35,576 bases of DNA, from NCBI GenBank assembly GCA_964419055.1, contig CAYQNU010000026.1, forward strand, positions 1-35,576, read 5' to 3'. Made by a program: the position numbers and the translations under genes. Origin of the DNA: CAYQNU01 sp964419055. Lineage in GTDB: Bacteria; Bacteroidota; Bacteroidia; Flavobacteriales_D; Parvicellaceae. Under the pieces are notes generated by a model. That model saw only the letters and a program-made list of their open reading frames with translations, searched no databases and was not told where the DNA came from. Below are positions 26,501 through 34,574 of the stretch, in pieces (within the stretch, counting starts at the first letter, position 1; each line of letters opens with the position of its first letter).

Positions 26501-27474
26501 ATTTAGGTAATGAATTAAACACGTTCAATGGCATCGTTTACCCTACTATTTATGACAAAGAATCACAATTAACTACACTAGGAAATAGTTCGGGGTCTTT
26601 TGCAACCAATTTTTCTATGTGGAAAAACATCGTTTATAAAGGAAAAGCTACTGTGGTGAATGGTAAGTTTAGTTTTGAATTCATTGTACCTCAAGATATA
26701 GCTTATAACGTAGGTATGGCACGCTTTAGTTTTTACGCAGAAAATCAATCAAGTGATGGACATGGATTTGCCAATCAAACTAAAATAGGAGGAATTAACA
26801 CAAATGCTCCGCTTGATAATGTTGGTCCAACCGTTAGTTTATTTTTAAATAACCTGAATTTTGTGAACGGTGGTTTAACCGATGAAAATCCTATGCTTTT
26901 GGCAAAAATATTTGATGAAAACGGTATCAATACCGTAGGAAATGGAATAGGTCATAATTTAGAAGTTCGTATTGACAATAATCCAGAACCAATTAATTTG
27001 AACGAATATTATGAAGCCGATCTGGATAGTTATAAAAGTGGAAAGGTAAGTTTTCCGTTGAGTGGATTAACACCGGGTAATCACATCTTAAAATTGAAAG
27101 TTTGGGATGTTTATAATAATTCAACTGATTCTGAACTTGAATTTACGGTTGTTGAGGAACAAGAAATTGCGGTTAATAATTTATTAAACTACCCAAACCC
27201 CTTTACAACCAGTACAGAATTTTCTTTTGAGACCAATCAAATCTGTGATTATTTAGACATCCAAATTCAGGTATTTTCGATTACGGGTAAATTAATCAAA
27301 ACCATTTCTGAACGCTCCAGTCAAAATGGATATCGAGTAACTGGAATAAACTGGGATGGTAGAGATGAATACGGTGATCGATTGGCCATTGGCACCTATA
27401 TCTATAAATTAAGTATTCACAATGAAAGAGGTGAAAAAGTTGAAAAATATGAAAAACTTGTTATTCTAAAATAA
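23587..27474 (+). CDS. porU: Type IX secretion system sortase PorU
   Basis: A 1295-residue exported protein with an N-terminal signal peptide (about 1-30). The central gingipain-like peptidase C25 domain (about 540-930) has its catalytic dyad visible: His804 in NYIGHGGETGWG and Cys838 in FMTATCEFSRYDD. The N-terminal part is beta-rich. The C-terminus carries a T9SS-type sorting-like domain (NYPNPFTTSTEF, ending in YKLSIHNERGEKVEKYEKLV), a feature also known from PorU of Porphyromonas. PorU cuts off T9SS signals at the cell surface and attaches cargo to A-LPS or similar anchors. It is followed by porV, its partner. Confidence 0.95.
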   Translation: MNAKTTTIITHSYKLLFVVILLFCCQLINGQKSETVLQNINYSIGFHKSNERNIPISILPNMGYWNYEKTIPIITYTKKVQATGGSFVLTSIVTAPLTTVESALVNSEFISSEFETSVSIKEQRYEKYAMVEINGIRKNNQGQLEKLISFEGNLTVFNAPQYKQKSYAANSVLGSGNGKWYKIGVTQDGVYKIDRDFLSNLGINTNNLTPNSINIYGNAQGMLNEFNGAPRIDDIVPNSIFIKGDQDGSFDPSDYIVFYAKGPHKYTYENGAFSHQQNKFTDTAYYFININPNGTPNRIQNASLSSGVATHTATTFQDYAFIEDDRYNLNKSGKEWVGDPFDTQLSKNYSFNFANVSLADSVSIKPRVVIQSTSPAPNFVITSNGASKMLQTFSPSGQGYTNSKGRMITESLKFKTTNSTIEFNLTFNKAGFISSLAWLDWVEINVTRNLILDGNQMEFRNTKTIGPGNITTFNVSNTSNLEYIWEVTNPRNAKKVNFTDNGSTVSFTVATDSLRSFIAFTDDLYFIPTSFGEVQPQNLHGLAYSDIIIITEPNFRMASEKLALHHFQHRGLTSNIVTQQEIFNEYSSGMRDPVAIRHFLKMFYDRANGDPNLIPKYVILMGDATYDYRNKFNSNNNFVISYQSNESLHPITSFASDDFYVILNDNATMANNELMDMAIGRFPVKTAEEAMGMVNKVIRYEVNNSASNTACFQCNSNETNAIYGDWRNRVLLVSDDADNNHYFNDIENMHNRIESEHDELNVIKIHSDAYVESVTPGGERNFDAEDAIKDGVQNGALMINYIGHGGETGWGHESILTVPTIQGWTNAVKMPVFMTATCEFSRYDDHDRTSAGEYVVLNENGGGIALFTTTRLVFSSSNASLTGIFYDTVFDKMDGIPKTLGQIYSDTKNRYALQFGDTEFRKFTLLGDPVIQFGLPQHIIRTDSVNGISIDLFTDTLKALSKVRISGQVMDHLGNELNTFNGIVYPTIYDKESQLTTLGNSSGSFATNFSMWKNIVYKGKATVVNGKFSFEFIVPQDIAYNVGMARFSFYAENQSSDGHGFANQTKIGGINTNAPLDNVGPTVSLFLNNLNFVNGGLTDENPMLLAKIFDENGINTVGNGIGHNLEVRIDNNPEPINLNEYYEADLDSYKSGKVSFPLSGLTPGNHILKLKVWDVYNNSTDSELEFTVVEEQEIAVNNLLNYPNPFTTSTEFSFETNQICDYLDIQIQVFSITGKLIKTISERSSQNGYRVTGINWDGRDEYGDRLAIGTYIYKLSIHNERGEKVEKYEKLVILK

Positions 27475-27513
27475 TTTTTTTAAACTCGTAACAATATAAC
27501 TTAAAGTTTAGCG

Positions 27514-27521
27514 TATATTTG
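27514..27521 (+). promoter_or_regulatory. -7 box TATATTTG for porV
   Basis: TAnnTTTG match in the 71-base gap after porU and 25 bases before the porV ATG. It suggests porV may be transcribed independently of porU. Confidence 0.55.
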
Positions 27522-27545
27522 TACGTTATATTTACACTTAACAAT

Positions 27546-28835
27546 ATGAAGATTAGCAGAAATAAAGGTTTATCAGCTTTAGCACTTTCAATAGGTTGTA
27601 TGTCAACAAGTTTGATAACTGCACAAATAAGCAGTAGCCAATTGGCAGGGCAACGTATTAATACGATAACCACAGCTGTGCCTTTTTTATTAATAGCCCC
27701 AGATTCACGTTCATCTGCTATGGGTGATGTAGGTGTAGCACTTTCAGGAGATGCAAATTCCATCCATTGGAATCCAGCTAAACTGGCTTTTATTGAGCCT
27801 AAAAATGACATTGGATTCTCGATGTCCTATTCGCCTTGGCTTAGAAATCTTGTTAAGGATATAAATTTAGCTTACATTAGTGGTTACAAACGCATTGATA
27901 AAATGTCAACGATAGGTATGTCATTGCGCTATTTCTCTTTGGGTAACATTACCTTTACAGATATTGTTGGTAATAACATCAGAGACTTCAAACCAAACGA
28001 ATTTGCTATTGATGTTGCTTATAGCCGAAAATTAAGTGATAATTTTTCTGCTGGTATTGTAGGTAGATATATTAATTCAAACCTTACTGGTGGTGTTTCA
28101 TCACAAGGAGTAGACACTAAAGCTGGACAATCTGTTGCTGCGGATTTATCGGTTTATTATCAAACCAATGAAATAAAATTATCAGACAAATCTGCTGATT
28201 TAGCATTTGGAATGAATATTTCGAATATTGGAGCGAAAATGTCCTACACTGCTAATGCCAGTCGTGATTTTTTACCGACCAACATGAGATTAGGTACGGC
28301 TTTCAATTTAAATTTAGATGATTACAATAAATTAACTTTTGCATTGGATGCCAACAAATTATTGGTTCCAACAAGACCCGTTTATCAATTGGTAAATGGT
28401 TCAACAGTTACCGGTGCTGATGGACAACAAGTAATTTTCAGTGGTCGAGATAATAACATTGGAGTAGCACAAGGTATTTTCGGATCGTTTACTGATGCTC
28501 CAGGAACTCCGATTCTTGATGACAATGGATCAACGGTTGGTATTGAACAAGGAAGTAAATTTAAAGAAGAACTGAGCGAAATCAATCTTTCAGTGGGAAC
28601 CGAATACGTTTACAACAATATACTTGCAGTTAGAGGTGGTTATTTTCATGAACATCCTACAAAAGGAAATAGACGTTTTATATCATTAGGTGCTGGGGTT
28701 AAATATTCTAAGTTTCAATTAGATTTGAGCTATTTGATAGCCCTTACTCAAAATAGCCCTATTGCTAATACCATCCGTTTTACCTTACGTTTTGATTTTG
28801 GTAGCGACAATGGTACTGCTCCTTCTATTGACTAA
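27546..28835 (+). CDS. porV: Type IX secretion outer membrane protein PorV
   Basis: The ATG at 27546 is used; nine codons upstream an alternative TTG overlaps the -7 box. The 429-residue protein has a signal peptide and then the PorV signature (FLLIAPDSRSSAMGDVGVA), followed by a FadL-like 14-strand barrel with the C-terminal pattern NTIRFTLRFDFG. PorV shuttles folded T9SS cargo from the SprA translocon to PorU. It lies directly behind porU and ends in a strong terminator. Length fits the family (about 390-440). Confidence 0.95.
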   Translation: MKISRNKGLSALALSIGCMSTSLITAQISSSQLAGQRINTITTAVPFLLIAPDSRSSAMGDVGVALSGDANSIHWNPAKLAFIEPKNDIGFSMSYSPWLRNLVKDINLAYISGYKRIDKMSTIGMSLRYFSLGNITFTDIVGNNIRDFKPNEFAIDVAYSRKLSDNFSAGIVGRYINSNLTGGVSSQGVDTKAGQSVAADLSVYYQTNEIKLSDKSADLAFGMNISNIGAKMSYTANASRDFLPTNMRLGTAFNLNLDDYNKLTFALDANKLLVPTRPVYQLVNGSTVTGADGQQVIFSGRDNNIGVAQGIFGSFTDAPGTPILDDNGSTVGIEQGSKFKEELSEINLSVGTEYVYNNILAVRGGYFHEHPTKGNRRFISLGAGVKYSKFQLDLSYLIALTQNSPIANTIRFTLRFDFGSDNGTAPSID

Positions 28836-28853
28836 ATAAATTAAGTTTATAAT

Positions 28854-28892
28854 TTAAAAGGACCTATGTGATACATAGGTCCTTTTTTTTTG
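28854..28892 (+). terminator. Terminator after porV
   Basis: GGACCTATGT (28860-28869), GAT loop, ACATAGGTCC (28873-28882) followed by an eight-T run. A perfect 10-bp stem, 25 bases past the porV stop. Confidence 0.93.
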
Positions 28893-29039
28893 GTTAATAC
28901 TATACCATTTCTGTGCATGTTTAACTTCTGTTTCTAATTTTGACTTATCAACATTAATCTATTGGAACATTAACTACTTATGTCAATTTGAATACTGTAT
29001 TCTCTTTACTTTTACCCAGAAGTTAATTTAGACAACACT

Positions 29040-29306
29040 ATGAGGATAATAATAGATATTGATGTTCTTAATGCAGAAGAAGTAATTAAAGCACACAGAG
29101 GACAAATCATTGGACTATTGACCGATGTAATTATGTCTAAAGAATCAAAAAAGAAAAAAGTGAATGTTACGCTGTGCAATAAAATTGTGGAAGCATTGCG
29201 AGAGGAATTACCCAAACATTTGGCTGAAGAAATGGTAAAAGCTGATATTAGCTATAAAATAGTAGATATTTCATCATCAAAAGAAGAAGAAGAAGAGGAA
29301 GAATAA
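29040..29306 (+). CDS. Small protein with acidic tail, unknown function
   Basis: An 88-residue soluble protein. The N-terminal two-thirds looks alpha/beta (MRIIIDIDVLNAEEVIKAHR, then helical LCNKIVEALREELPKHLAEE), and the tail is a run of seven glutamates after SSSKE. No signal peptide, membrane segment or recognised family. It stands alone on the plus strand between porV and the leftward phosphoesterase operon, with 6 bases to the convergent stop. The biased codon run in the tail may simply be a GAA microsatellite. Coding status is supported by length and a start codon after a 148-base gap, but remains moderate. Confidence 0.5.
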   Translation: MRIIIDIDVLNAEEVIKAHRGQIIGLLTDVIMSKESKKKKVNVTLCNKIVEALREELPKHLAEEMVKADISYKIVDISSSKEEEEEEE

Positions 29307-29312
29307 GGTAGT

Positions 29313-29807
29313 TTATCTTGAACCTAATTCAATCACTTCCATGGTGTGTAAATTACCCTCCTCCAATATAAATCGGACTAACGTTTTTACCTTGTGAAAT
29401 CCTGAAATACCTGCTGCACCAGGATTTATGTAAAGCATTTTCAACCGTTTATCGAATTCAATTTTACAAATATGTGAATGCCCACAAATAAAAACTTTTG
29501 GAGGGTTTTGAGTGATCGTTGGCATCACATAGTTACTATATACATAGGGTTTTCCACCAATATGTGTCATCCAAAAAGAACAATTTTCAATTGAAAATTT
29601 TTGATGTAACGGAAATTCTGTACGAATGATGTGATTGTCGATGTTTCCATAAACACCTCTTACAGGAGCTAACTTGGCTAATTCATCTGTTACCGATAAA
29701 TCACCAATATCACCTGCATGCCAAATTTCGTCACAGGATTCGAAATACTTGGAAATTTTTGGATCGTAATATCCGTGTGTATCAGATATAAGTCCAATTT
29801 TTTTCAA
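29313..29807 (-). CDS. YfcE/MJ0936-type metallophosphoesterase
   Basis: A 164-residue calcineurin-like phosphoesterase. Metal-binding motifs are in order: LISDTHG (Asp9, His11), HAGDIGD near residue 31, GNIDNH near 55, and FICGHSHICK near 105. It starts with TTG at 29807: an in-frame stop lies immediately before, and the first motif begins only five codons later, so no later start is possible. The length fits the TIGR00040 (YfcE/MJ0936) family, which hydrolyses phosphodiesters of unknown natural identity. It is the last gene of a leftward run 11 bases behind a secreted-protein gene. Confidence 0.9.
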   Translation of the reverse strand: MKKIGLISDTHGYYDPKISKYFESCDEIWHAGDIGDLSVTDELAKLAPVRGVYGNIDNHIIRTEFPLHQKFSIENCSFWMTHIGGKPYVYSNYVMPTITQNPPKVFICGHSHICKIEFDKRLKMLYINPGAAGISGFHKVKTLVRFILEEGNLHTMEVIELGSR

Positions 29808-29818
29808 TTAATTAGGTC

Positions 29819-30442
29819 TTAGATTGTTTTATAACCAACGGCTACAACAATGGCGTTAAACGTAACTACCGTAGTAGAAACCGTTTTGTTTTTAGAAACT
29901 TGTTCAGTGGCTACTTCTTTATCAATAGCTGGTATTACGTAAGAAATATACACTTTTTTAAGACGCATTTTTTGAGCGGTTGCCTCTCCTACTTTCTCAG
30001 CTCTTTTAGTTCTAAAGGTTTTGTTTAGTTCATCTAATGACACTGTAAATTCGTTTCCACCAACACCACTTTTTTCATATAATAAAATTCTTCCTGGAGC
30101 AGTTTCAGGTTGGTCATAGATTCTTACCGTAATCTTTTCTTTGGTTACAGACGCTGCATTGAAAGACAACATATAGTCCACATTCTCGATGGTCAAAATC
30201 TCCACTTCCTTAGCATAGGCATAGGTTTTATAAGAATATGTGGTAGTCTTTGTACCATCATACTTGTAAGGCTTCAATTTTGCTCTTGCAGCCTCTCTAT
30301 TGCTTTGAATTTGGGCATCAAAAGCAGCTTTTTCATCAACTTCTACTTCTGTTCCACCTTTTTTACCTCCAATAACTTGAGCAATAGATTGGTAAGCAAC
30401 TAAAAGGGATAATGCAATAATACCTATTTTTAACTTTTTCAT
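29819..30442 (-). CDS. Secreted protein of unknown function
   Basis: A 207-residue protein with a Sec signal peptide (MKKLKIGIIALSLLVAYQSIAQ). The mature chain opens with a Gly/Lys/Glu-rich, partly helical segment, then a beta-rich region. No family was recognised. It is 11 bases after the upstream lipoprotein gene and 11 bases before the phosphoesterase, so the three genes probably form one transcript. The tight spacing suggests a related job for the two exported proteins, but nothing in the sequence names it. Confidence 0.6.
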   Translation of the reverse strand: MKKLKIGIIALSLLVAYQSIAQVIGGKKGGTEVEVDEKAAFDAQIQSNREAARAKLKPYKYDGTKTTTYSYKTYAYAKEVEILTIENVDYMLSFNAASVTKEKITVRIYDQPETAPGRILLYEKSGVGGNEFTVSLDELNKTFRTKRAEKVGEATAQKMRLKKVYISYVIPAIDKEVATEQVSKNKTVSTTVVTFNAIVVAVGYKTI

Positions 30443-30453
30443 GGTTCTTTAAT

Positions 30454-31308
30454 TTATTGAACGATACTGTTTCTTAATTCGATAATTTTTGTAGAAATAT
30501 TAGCCACCTCTTCTGGAGTTAACTCAATATCAAAAAATTCAGAATCTTCACCTAAGTTTTTAACTGATTCAAAATTTTCATAAGTGGTTATGATATCTAA
30601 AATACTGTCTGCTAAATCTTCTATTTCAACCGTCATTTCATCAACAGACATTAATCCTTTGTGTAATGACTGAGCCATATTCATTTGCTCAGAAATAATC
30701 ATACCAATATTGTTGGTTTTGTTTTGAGAAGAAGTCATCGCACCGAAATACATTCCTTCAATCCATGCTCCTGTATAGTACACTACCGCTAAATCTATTT
30801 TACCATTTTGTTCGATGTACTCATCGGTATTCTCTTGAACAAAGATTAAAATTTCTACAATTGAATCTTGGTTACCTAAGTTGCTTTTGAAACGCTCAAC
30901 CAAGTTTTCTGATGCAAAAACGGTTTCTAAACCAATTTTTGAACTTAATCCTTTTAAGGTATTTAAGTATTCACCAGCCTCTGTATATTTTTCATTTTTT
31001 ACACAGTAGGCTAAATCTGAAGAATACACTCCGAAATTAAGAGATTGTTTAAATTTATTGCTGTATGAATCCGATTTGGCAATTGGATTTGTTAATGAAG
31101 CATCATACGTCAACCCTGCCTTTTTGAAAATTGAAGCAATTTGAAGTGGTGATGGTGGTATAAAAGAATATTTTTCTTGAGCCACTGTATCTTCCAACTC
31201 CACTTCAACCGTTCCTTGAGGTTTTGCTGGTTCTTCCGTTGGACCACAATTGTTAAATACAACAAGCGATGTCATCGCTAAAGCTAGGGTAAGTTTGTTC
31301 ATTTTCAT
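30454..31308 (-). CDS. Putative lipoprotein of unknown function
   Basis: A 284-residue protein beginning MKMNKLTLALAMTSLVVFNNC, a lipoprotein signal with Cys21 as the lipidated residue. An alternative ATG two codons later is equally good. The mature part is largely helical and acidic, with several conserved-looking helices but no motif I recognise. It is the first gene of the run with the secreted protein and the phosphoesterase. The gap to the upstream HAD gene is 46 bases with no terminator seen, so readthrough from rpoD/gap is possible. Confidence 0.6.
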   Translation of the reverse strand: MKMNKLTLALAMTSLVVFNNCGPTEEPAKPQGTVEVELEDTVAQEKYSFIPPSPLQIASIFKKAGLTYDASLTNPIAKSDSYSNKFKQSLNFGVYSSDLAYCVKNEKYTEAGEYLNTLKGLSSKIGLETVFASENLVERFKSNLGNQDSIVEILIFVQENTDEYIEQNGKIDLAVVYYTGAWIEGMYFGAMTSSQNKTNNIGMIISEQMNMAQSLHKGLMSVDEMTVEIEDLADSILDIITTYENFESVKNLGEDSEFFDIELTPEEVANISTKIIELRNSIVQ

Positions 31309-31354
31309 TATAAATCAGAATTATGCGTTAAAAGTAGTAAATAAATTTAAAAAA

Positions 31355-31780
31355 TTACAGTTCATCTTCAAAAACTTCAATTTCTCTGTTTTGAGTAATC
31401 AGATCCGTAAACTTACCTTTATATCGGGTGGCCTTTACCATGTGGTTATCAATCCAATGATAATTGCCTCCTCGAGGTTTTCCGAATAAAATACCATGGT
31501 ACTTAAATCCATGTTTATTCAACCAATTTTCGGTAACGGTGCGATGTTGTTCGGTACGAGAGGTGAAAAAAGTGACTATATGTCCTTGATCATACCATTT
31601 ATTGAGTGTTTCTAGCGCATCTACAAAAGGTAAACACGTTTCCATTCTTTCGGGCTCTTCATTCGGAACATCTTCTGTAATGGTGCCGTCAATATCAATT
31701 AGGTAATTCTTAATTGAATCGGGTAAAATTGGACTGATAACCTGTCCATTTTCATCAAAGGTTTTATTTAAATGTTCCAT
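31355..31780 (-). CDS. Small HAD-superfamily protein
   Basis: A 141-residue protein with a HAD phosphatase core. Motif I is LIDIDGTITE (Asp29, Asp31), followed by TFFTSRTEQHR as motif II, a region GILFGKPRGGNYHWIDN with a Lys for motif III, and an acidic end. There is no cap domain insertion. Bacteroidota databases sometimes name such proteins phosphoheptose isomerase; no sugar-isomerase SIS domain is present, so that name would be wrong. It lies 25 bases after the GAPDH stop on the same strand and may be co-transcribed. The substrate is unknown. Confidence 0.8.
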   Translation of the reverse strand: MEHLNKTFDENGQVISPILPDSIKNYLIDIDGTITEDVPNEEPERMETCLPFVDALETLNKWYDQGHIVTFFTSRTEQHRTVTENWLNKHGFKYHGILFGKPRGGNYHWIDNHMVKATRYKGKFTDLITQNREIEVFEDEL

Positions 31781-31805
31781 TGAATTGAGTGAAGTGCCTA
31801 TTCAA

Positions 31806-33266
31806 TTAATAATAAATTAATCGTCTTACTTTAGCAATGTGTTTTGCCAAACGAATCACTTGTTTGGTGTAACCAAATTCATTGTCGTACCATGAATATA
31901 AGGTTACATTTTTTCCATCGCCACTGGCAATAGTGGCATTGCTATCGTAAACTGAAGCACACGTATTTCCGATGATATCGGTAGAAACCAATTCCTCACT
32001 GATTTGGTAATTGATTTGATTCACTAATTCACCTTCTAAAGCGGCTTTTTTAACCATTGCATTAACGGCTTCTACCGAGGTAGTTCCTTTTAATGTTAAA
32101 TTCATAATGGCTAACGAACCATTTGGAGTTGGTACTCTCACAGCATTGGCTGTTAATTTTCCAGCTAATGAAGGGATAACTTTAGTAACGGCATTTCCAG
32201 CTCCTGTAGAGGTTATTACCATGTTTACAGCGGCTGATCTTCCTCTTCTTGGTTTTTTATGAAAGTTATCCAATAAGTTTTGATCATTGGTGTAGGCATG
32301 AACGGTTTCAATGTGACCTCTTTCAATACCGATGTTATCTTCAATCACTTTTAATATGGGTGATATAGCATTTGTTGTACACGAAGCGGCAGAGAAAATA
32401 TTATCGTTGTCAAGGTCCAATGTTTTATGATTAATACCATAAACAACATTAGGAATACCTTTTCCTGGAGCCGTTAACAATACTTTGGAAACTCCTTTTG
32501 ACTCTAAGTGTAAAGCTAATTTTTCGGCTGTTTCAAAAACCCCTGTACTGTCAATCAGTAAGGCATTTTCAATTCCATATTGTGTGTAATCATTTCCATT
32601 TGGATTAGCCGCTTCAATAAAACGAATGATTTGTCCGTTTACAATAATGGCAGAATTAGCTGCATCAACCATAACTGAACCTTTGAAAGCACCGTGAACG
32701 GAGTCATTTCTCAATAAATCGGCTCTTTTAATCAACTCTGATTCGGTAACTTTTCTTAAAACGATGGCTCTTAAACGTAATTGCTGACCTTTACCTGCTT
32801 GCGTAACTAATTCTCTAACTACTAAACGACCAATTCGTCCGAATCCATAAAGAATTACATCTTTTGGCTCGAATGTATGTTTATCACTACCAATAAATTT
32901 ATTCAACTTATTGTTGATGAAATCATTAATCGATGAAAAGTTTGATTTTTCGTTGGCATATTCGTAAGACAATACACCAATATCAATTTTGGATGGAGCT
33001 AAATCAATAGATAATAATGCTTTGGCTAACTCAGCCGTTACATACATATCAATTGGTTTGTTTACAACCGTTTTAGAATATTCGATTAAATTTAAAATTT
33101 CTGAAATACTAACATTAACCAAGTGGTTTCTGTAGATTACCAACTCAACTCCTTTGTCATACATTAAAGAGCCCACTGTGTTCATTAAATCAACTGCTGC
33201 TCTTTCTCTTTTAACGTATTCTCCTAACTCTGATTCGTAACCTGCTTTTGCTAATAATGTTTCCAT
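31806..33266 (-). CDS. gap: Glyceraldehyde-3-phosphate dehydrogenase, long form
   Basis: A 486-residue GAPDH. The first 135 or so residues are an N-terminal extension absent from the classic 330-residue enzyme. The NAD-binding start is YGFGRIGRLVVREL near residue 140, and the catalytic Cys is Cys296 in SAASCTTNAISP, followed by the conserved HAYTNDQNLLDNF. The C-terminal ending includes YSWYDNEFGYTKQV. Long GAPDHs of this type occur in Bacteroidota. The reaction is phosphorylating oxidation of glyceraldehyde-3-phosphate. It lies 75 bases behind rpoD on the same strand with no obvious promoter box in the gap. Confidence 0.94.
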   Translation of the reverse strand: METLLAKAGYESELGEYVKRERAAVDLMNTVGSLMYDKGVELVIYRNHLVNVSISEILNLIEYSKTVVNKPIDMYVTAELAKALLSIDLAPSKIDIGVLSYEYANEKSNFSSINDFINNKLNKFIGSDKHTFEPKDVILYGFGRIGRLVVRELVTQAGKGQQLRLRAIVLRKVTESELIKRADLLRNDSVHGAFKGSVMVDAANSAIIVNGQIIRFIEAANPNGNDYTQYGIENALLIDSTGVFETAEKLALHLESKGVSKVLLTAPGKGIPNVVYGINHKTLDLDNDNIFSAASCTTNAISPILKVIEDNIGIERGHIETVHAYTNDQNLLDNFHKKPRRGRSAAVNMVITSTGAGNAVTKVIPSLAGKLTANAVRVPTPNGSLAIMNLTLKGTTSVEAVNAMVKKAALEGELVNQINYQISEELVSTDIIGNTCASVYDSNATIASGDGKNVTLYSWYDNEFGYTKQVIRLAKHIAKVRRLIYY

Positions 33267-33341
33267 CTAATTTTAAATTATTTAATGTATTTTTTAATTA
33301 TTTGTATTACTATTTTGTTTGTTCAATCTTATCTGGAGGAA

Positions 33342-34205
33342 TTAACCTAAGTAAGATTTAAGAAGTTTACTTCTTGATGTATGTCTCAATCTTCTAATGG
33401 CTTTTTCTTTAATTTGACGTACACGTTCTCTTGTTAAATCGAACTTCCCTCCTATTTCTTCCAATGTTAAACCGTGTTGCATTCCAATTCCGAAAAACAA
33501 TTTGATCACATCTCTTTCTCTTTCGGTCAAAGTAGACAATGATCGTTCGATTTCTCTTTGTAAGGACTCCATCATTAATTCTCTATCGGCTTTTGGTGAA
33601 TCACCGTTGACCAATACATCTAATAAGGAGTTGTCTTCACCATCTACAAAAGGTGCATCCACTGAAATGTGACGTCCACTTACTTTAATGGTATCTTTAA
33701 TTTTATCTTCTGGTAAATCCAATGCTTGAGCTAACTCTTCTGCACTTGGTGCTCTTTCAAATTCTTGCTCAAGGCGAGAAAATGCTTTATTAATTTTATT
33801 TAATGAACCTACTTGATTCAATGGTAAACGAACAATTCTTGACTGTTCGGCCAATGCTTGTAAAATAGACTGACGAATCCACCAAACTGCGTAGGAGATG
33901 AATTTAAAACCACGTGTTTCATCAAAACGTTGTGCAGCTTTTATTAATCCTAAATTACCTTCGTTAATCAAATCGGGCAATGTTAAACCTTGATTTTGAT
34001 ATTGTTTAGCAACAGAAACAACAAATCTTAAGTTGGCTCGAGTTAGTTTTTCCAAAGCTGCTTGATCGCCTTGTTTGATTCTTTGTGCTAACTCTACTTC
34101 TTGTTCTGCTGTGATAAGATCCTCTCTACCAATTTCTTGCAAATATTTGTCTAATGATTGACTTTCTCTGTTGGTAATGGATTTGGTAATTTTTAACTGC
34201 CTCAT
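33342..34205 (-). CDS. rpoD: Primary sigma factor RpoD/SigA (Bacteroidota short form)
   Basis: A 287-residue sigma-70 protein lacking the long region 1.1 found in proteobacteria, normal for Bacteroidota. It shows region 1.2 (DKYLQEIGREDLITAEQE), region 2 with the -10 recognition helix (FDETRGFKFISYAVWWIRQSI, near residues 93-113), region 3 and region 4 with the HTH (LTLEEIGGKFDLTRERVRQI). It would recognise the TTG/TAnnTTTG promoters noted elsewhere in this window. A -7 box for its own gene lies at 34266-34273. Confidence 0.96.
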   Translation of the reverse strand: MRQLKITKSITNRESQSLDKYLQEIGREDLITAEQEVELAQRIKQGDQAALEKLTRANLRFVVSVAKQYQNQGLTLPDLINEGNLGLIKAAQRFDETRGFKFISYAVWWIRQSILQALAEQSRIVRLPLNQVGSLNKINKAFSRLEQEFERAPSAEELAQALDLPEDKIKDTIKVSGRHISVDAPFVDGEDNSLLDVLVNGDSPKADRELMMESLQREIERSLSTLTERERDVIKLFFGIGMQHGLTLEEIGGKFDLTRERVRQIKEKAIRRLRHTSRSKLLKSYLG

Positions 34206-34244
34206 TTGCTTATTAAATTAATAAAAGTATTTAATGGAATGAAA

Positions 34245-34261
34245 CTCATTTTTTGAATGAG
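34245..34261. promoter_or_regulatory. Small hairpin in the rpoD leader
   Basis: CTCATT (34245-34250), 5-base loop, AATGAG (34256-34261). It falls between the rpoD -7 box and the ATG and could influence the leader. No known factor or riboswitch resembles it. Confidence 0.3.
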
Positions 34262-34265
34262 GTGG

Positions 34266-34273
34266 CAAAGGTA
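34266..34273 (-). promoter_or_regulatory. -7 box TACCTTTG for rpoD
   Basis: Reads CAAAGGTA on the plus strand and matches TAnnTTTG on the minus strand. A TTG at 34295-34297 (minus strand) lies 21 bases upstream, an acceptable -33 spacing. Confidence 0.6.
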
Positions 34274-34574
34274 TATAAATTCGAGTATTCAAGTCAAGTA
34301 ATATGGGATATAAATTTAACTAAATTTTTAACTGATTTTAATTCAATCAAGATGGGTTGTTCATAAAGGCTTTTTATTTGATTCTTTTTTGTGCGATTGA
34401 TAGGGAGGATTGGATGAAGATACAATTAACTGAATTAACTAGTTATTTCGCAATCTATTGTAAATAGCGTATTCACTTTCTTTTATTACCACATAGCTGA
34501 CATAGGCACATAGAATTTGAAACTTAAAAGTTTAAGATAGAAGCTTCGCTTTTTCACAAAGGAAGCTGTAAAAA
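34274..34574. other. Non-coding stretch between rpoD and the repeat field
   Basis: About 300 bases, AT-rich, with no gene I can support. It includes a small dyad TAACTAGTTA near 34437-34446 and a sequence beginning near 34490 (ACATAGCTGACATAGGCACATAG) with three spaced CATAG words. No RNA gene or terminator was recognised. Confidence 0.4.

Noticed and set aside
27461..27811. 116-residue leftward ORF across the porU/porV junction
   Set aside because: It is antisense to the start of porV and the porV promoter, with no family match.
31355..31780. Phosphoheptose isomerase
   Set aside because: The sequence has HAD motif I (DIDGT) and no SIS sugar-isomerase domain.
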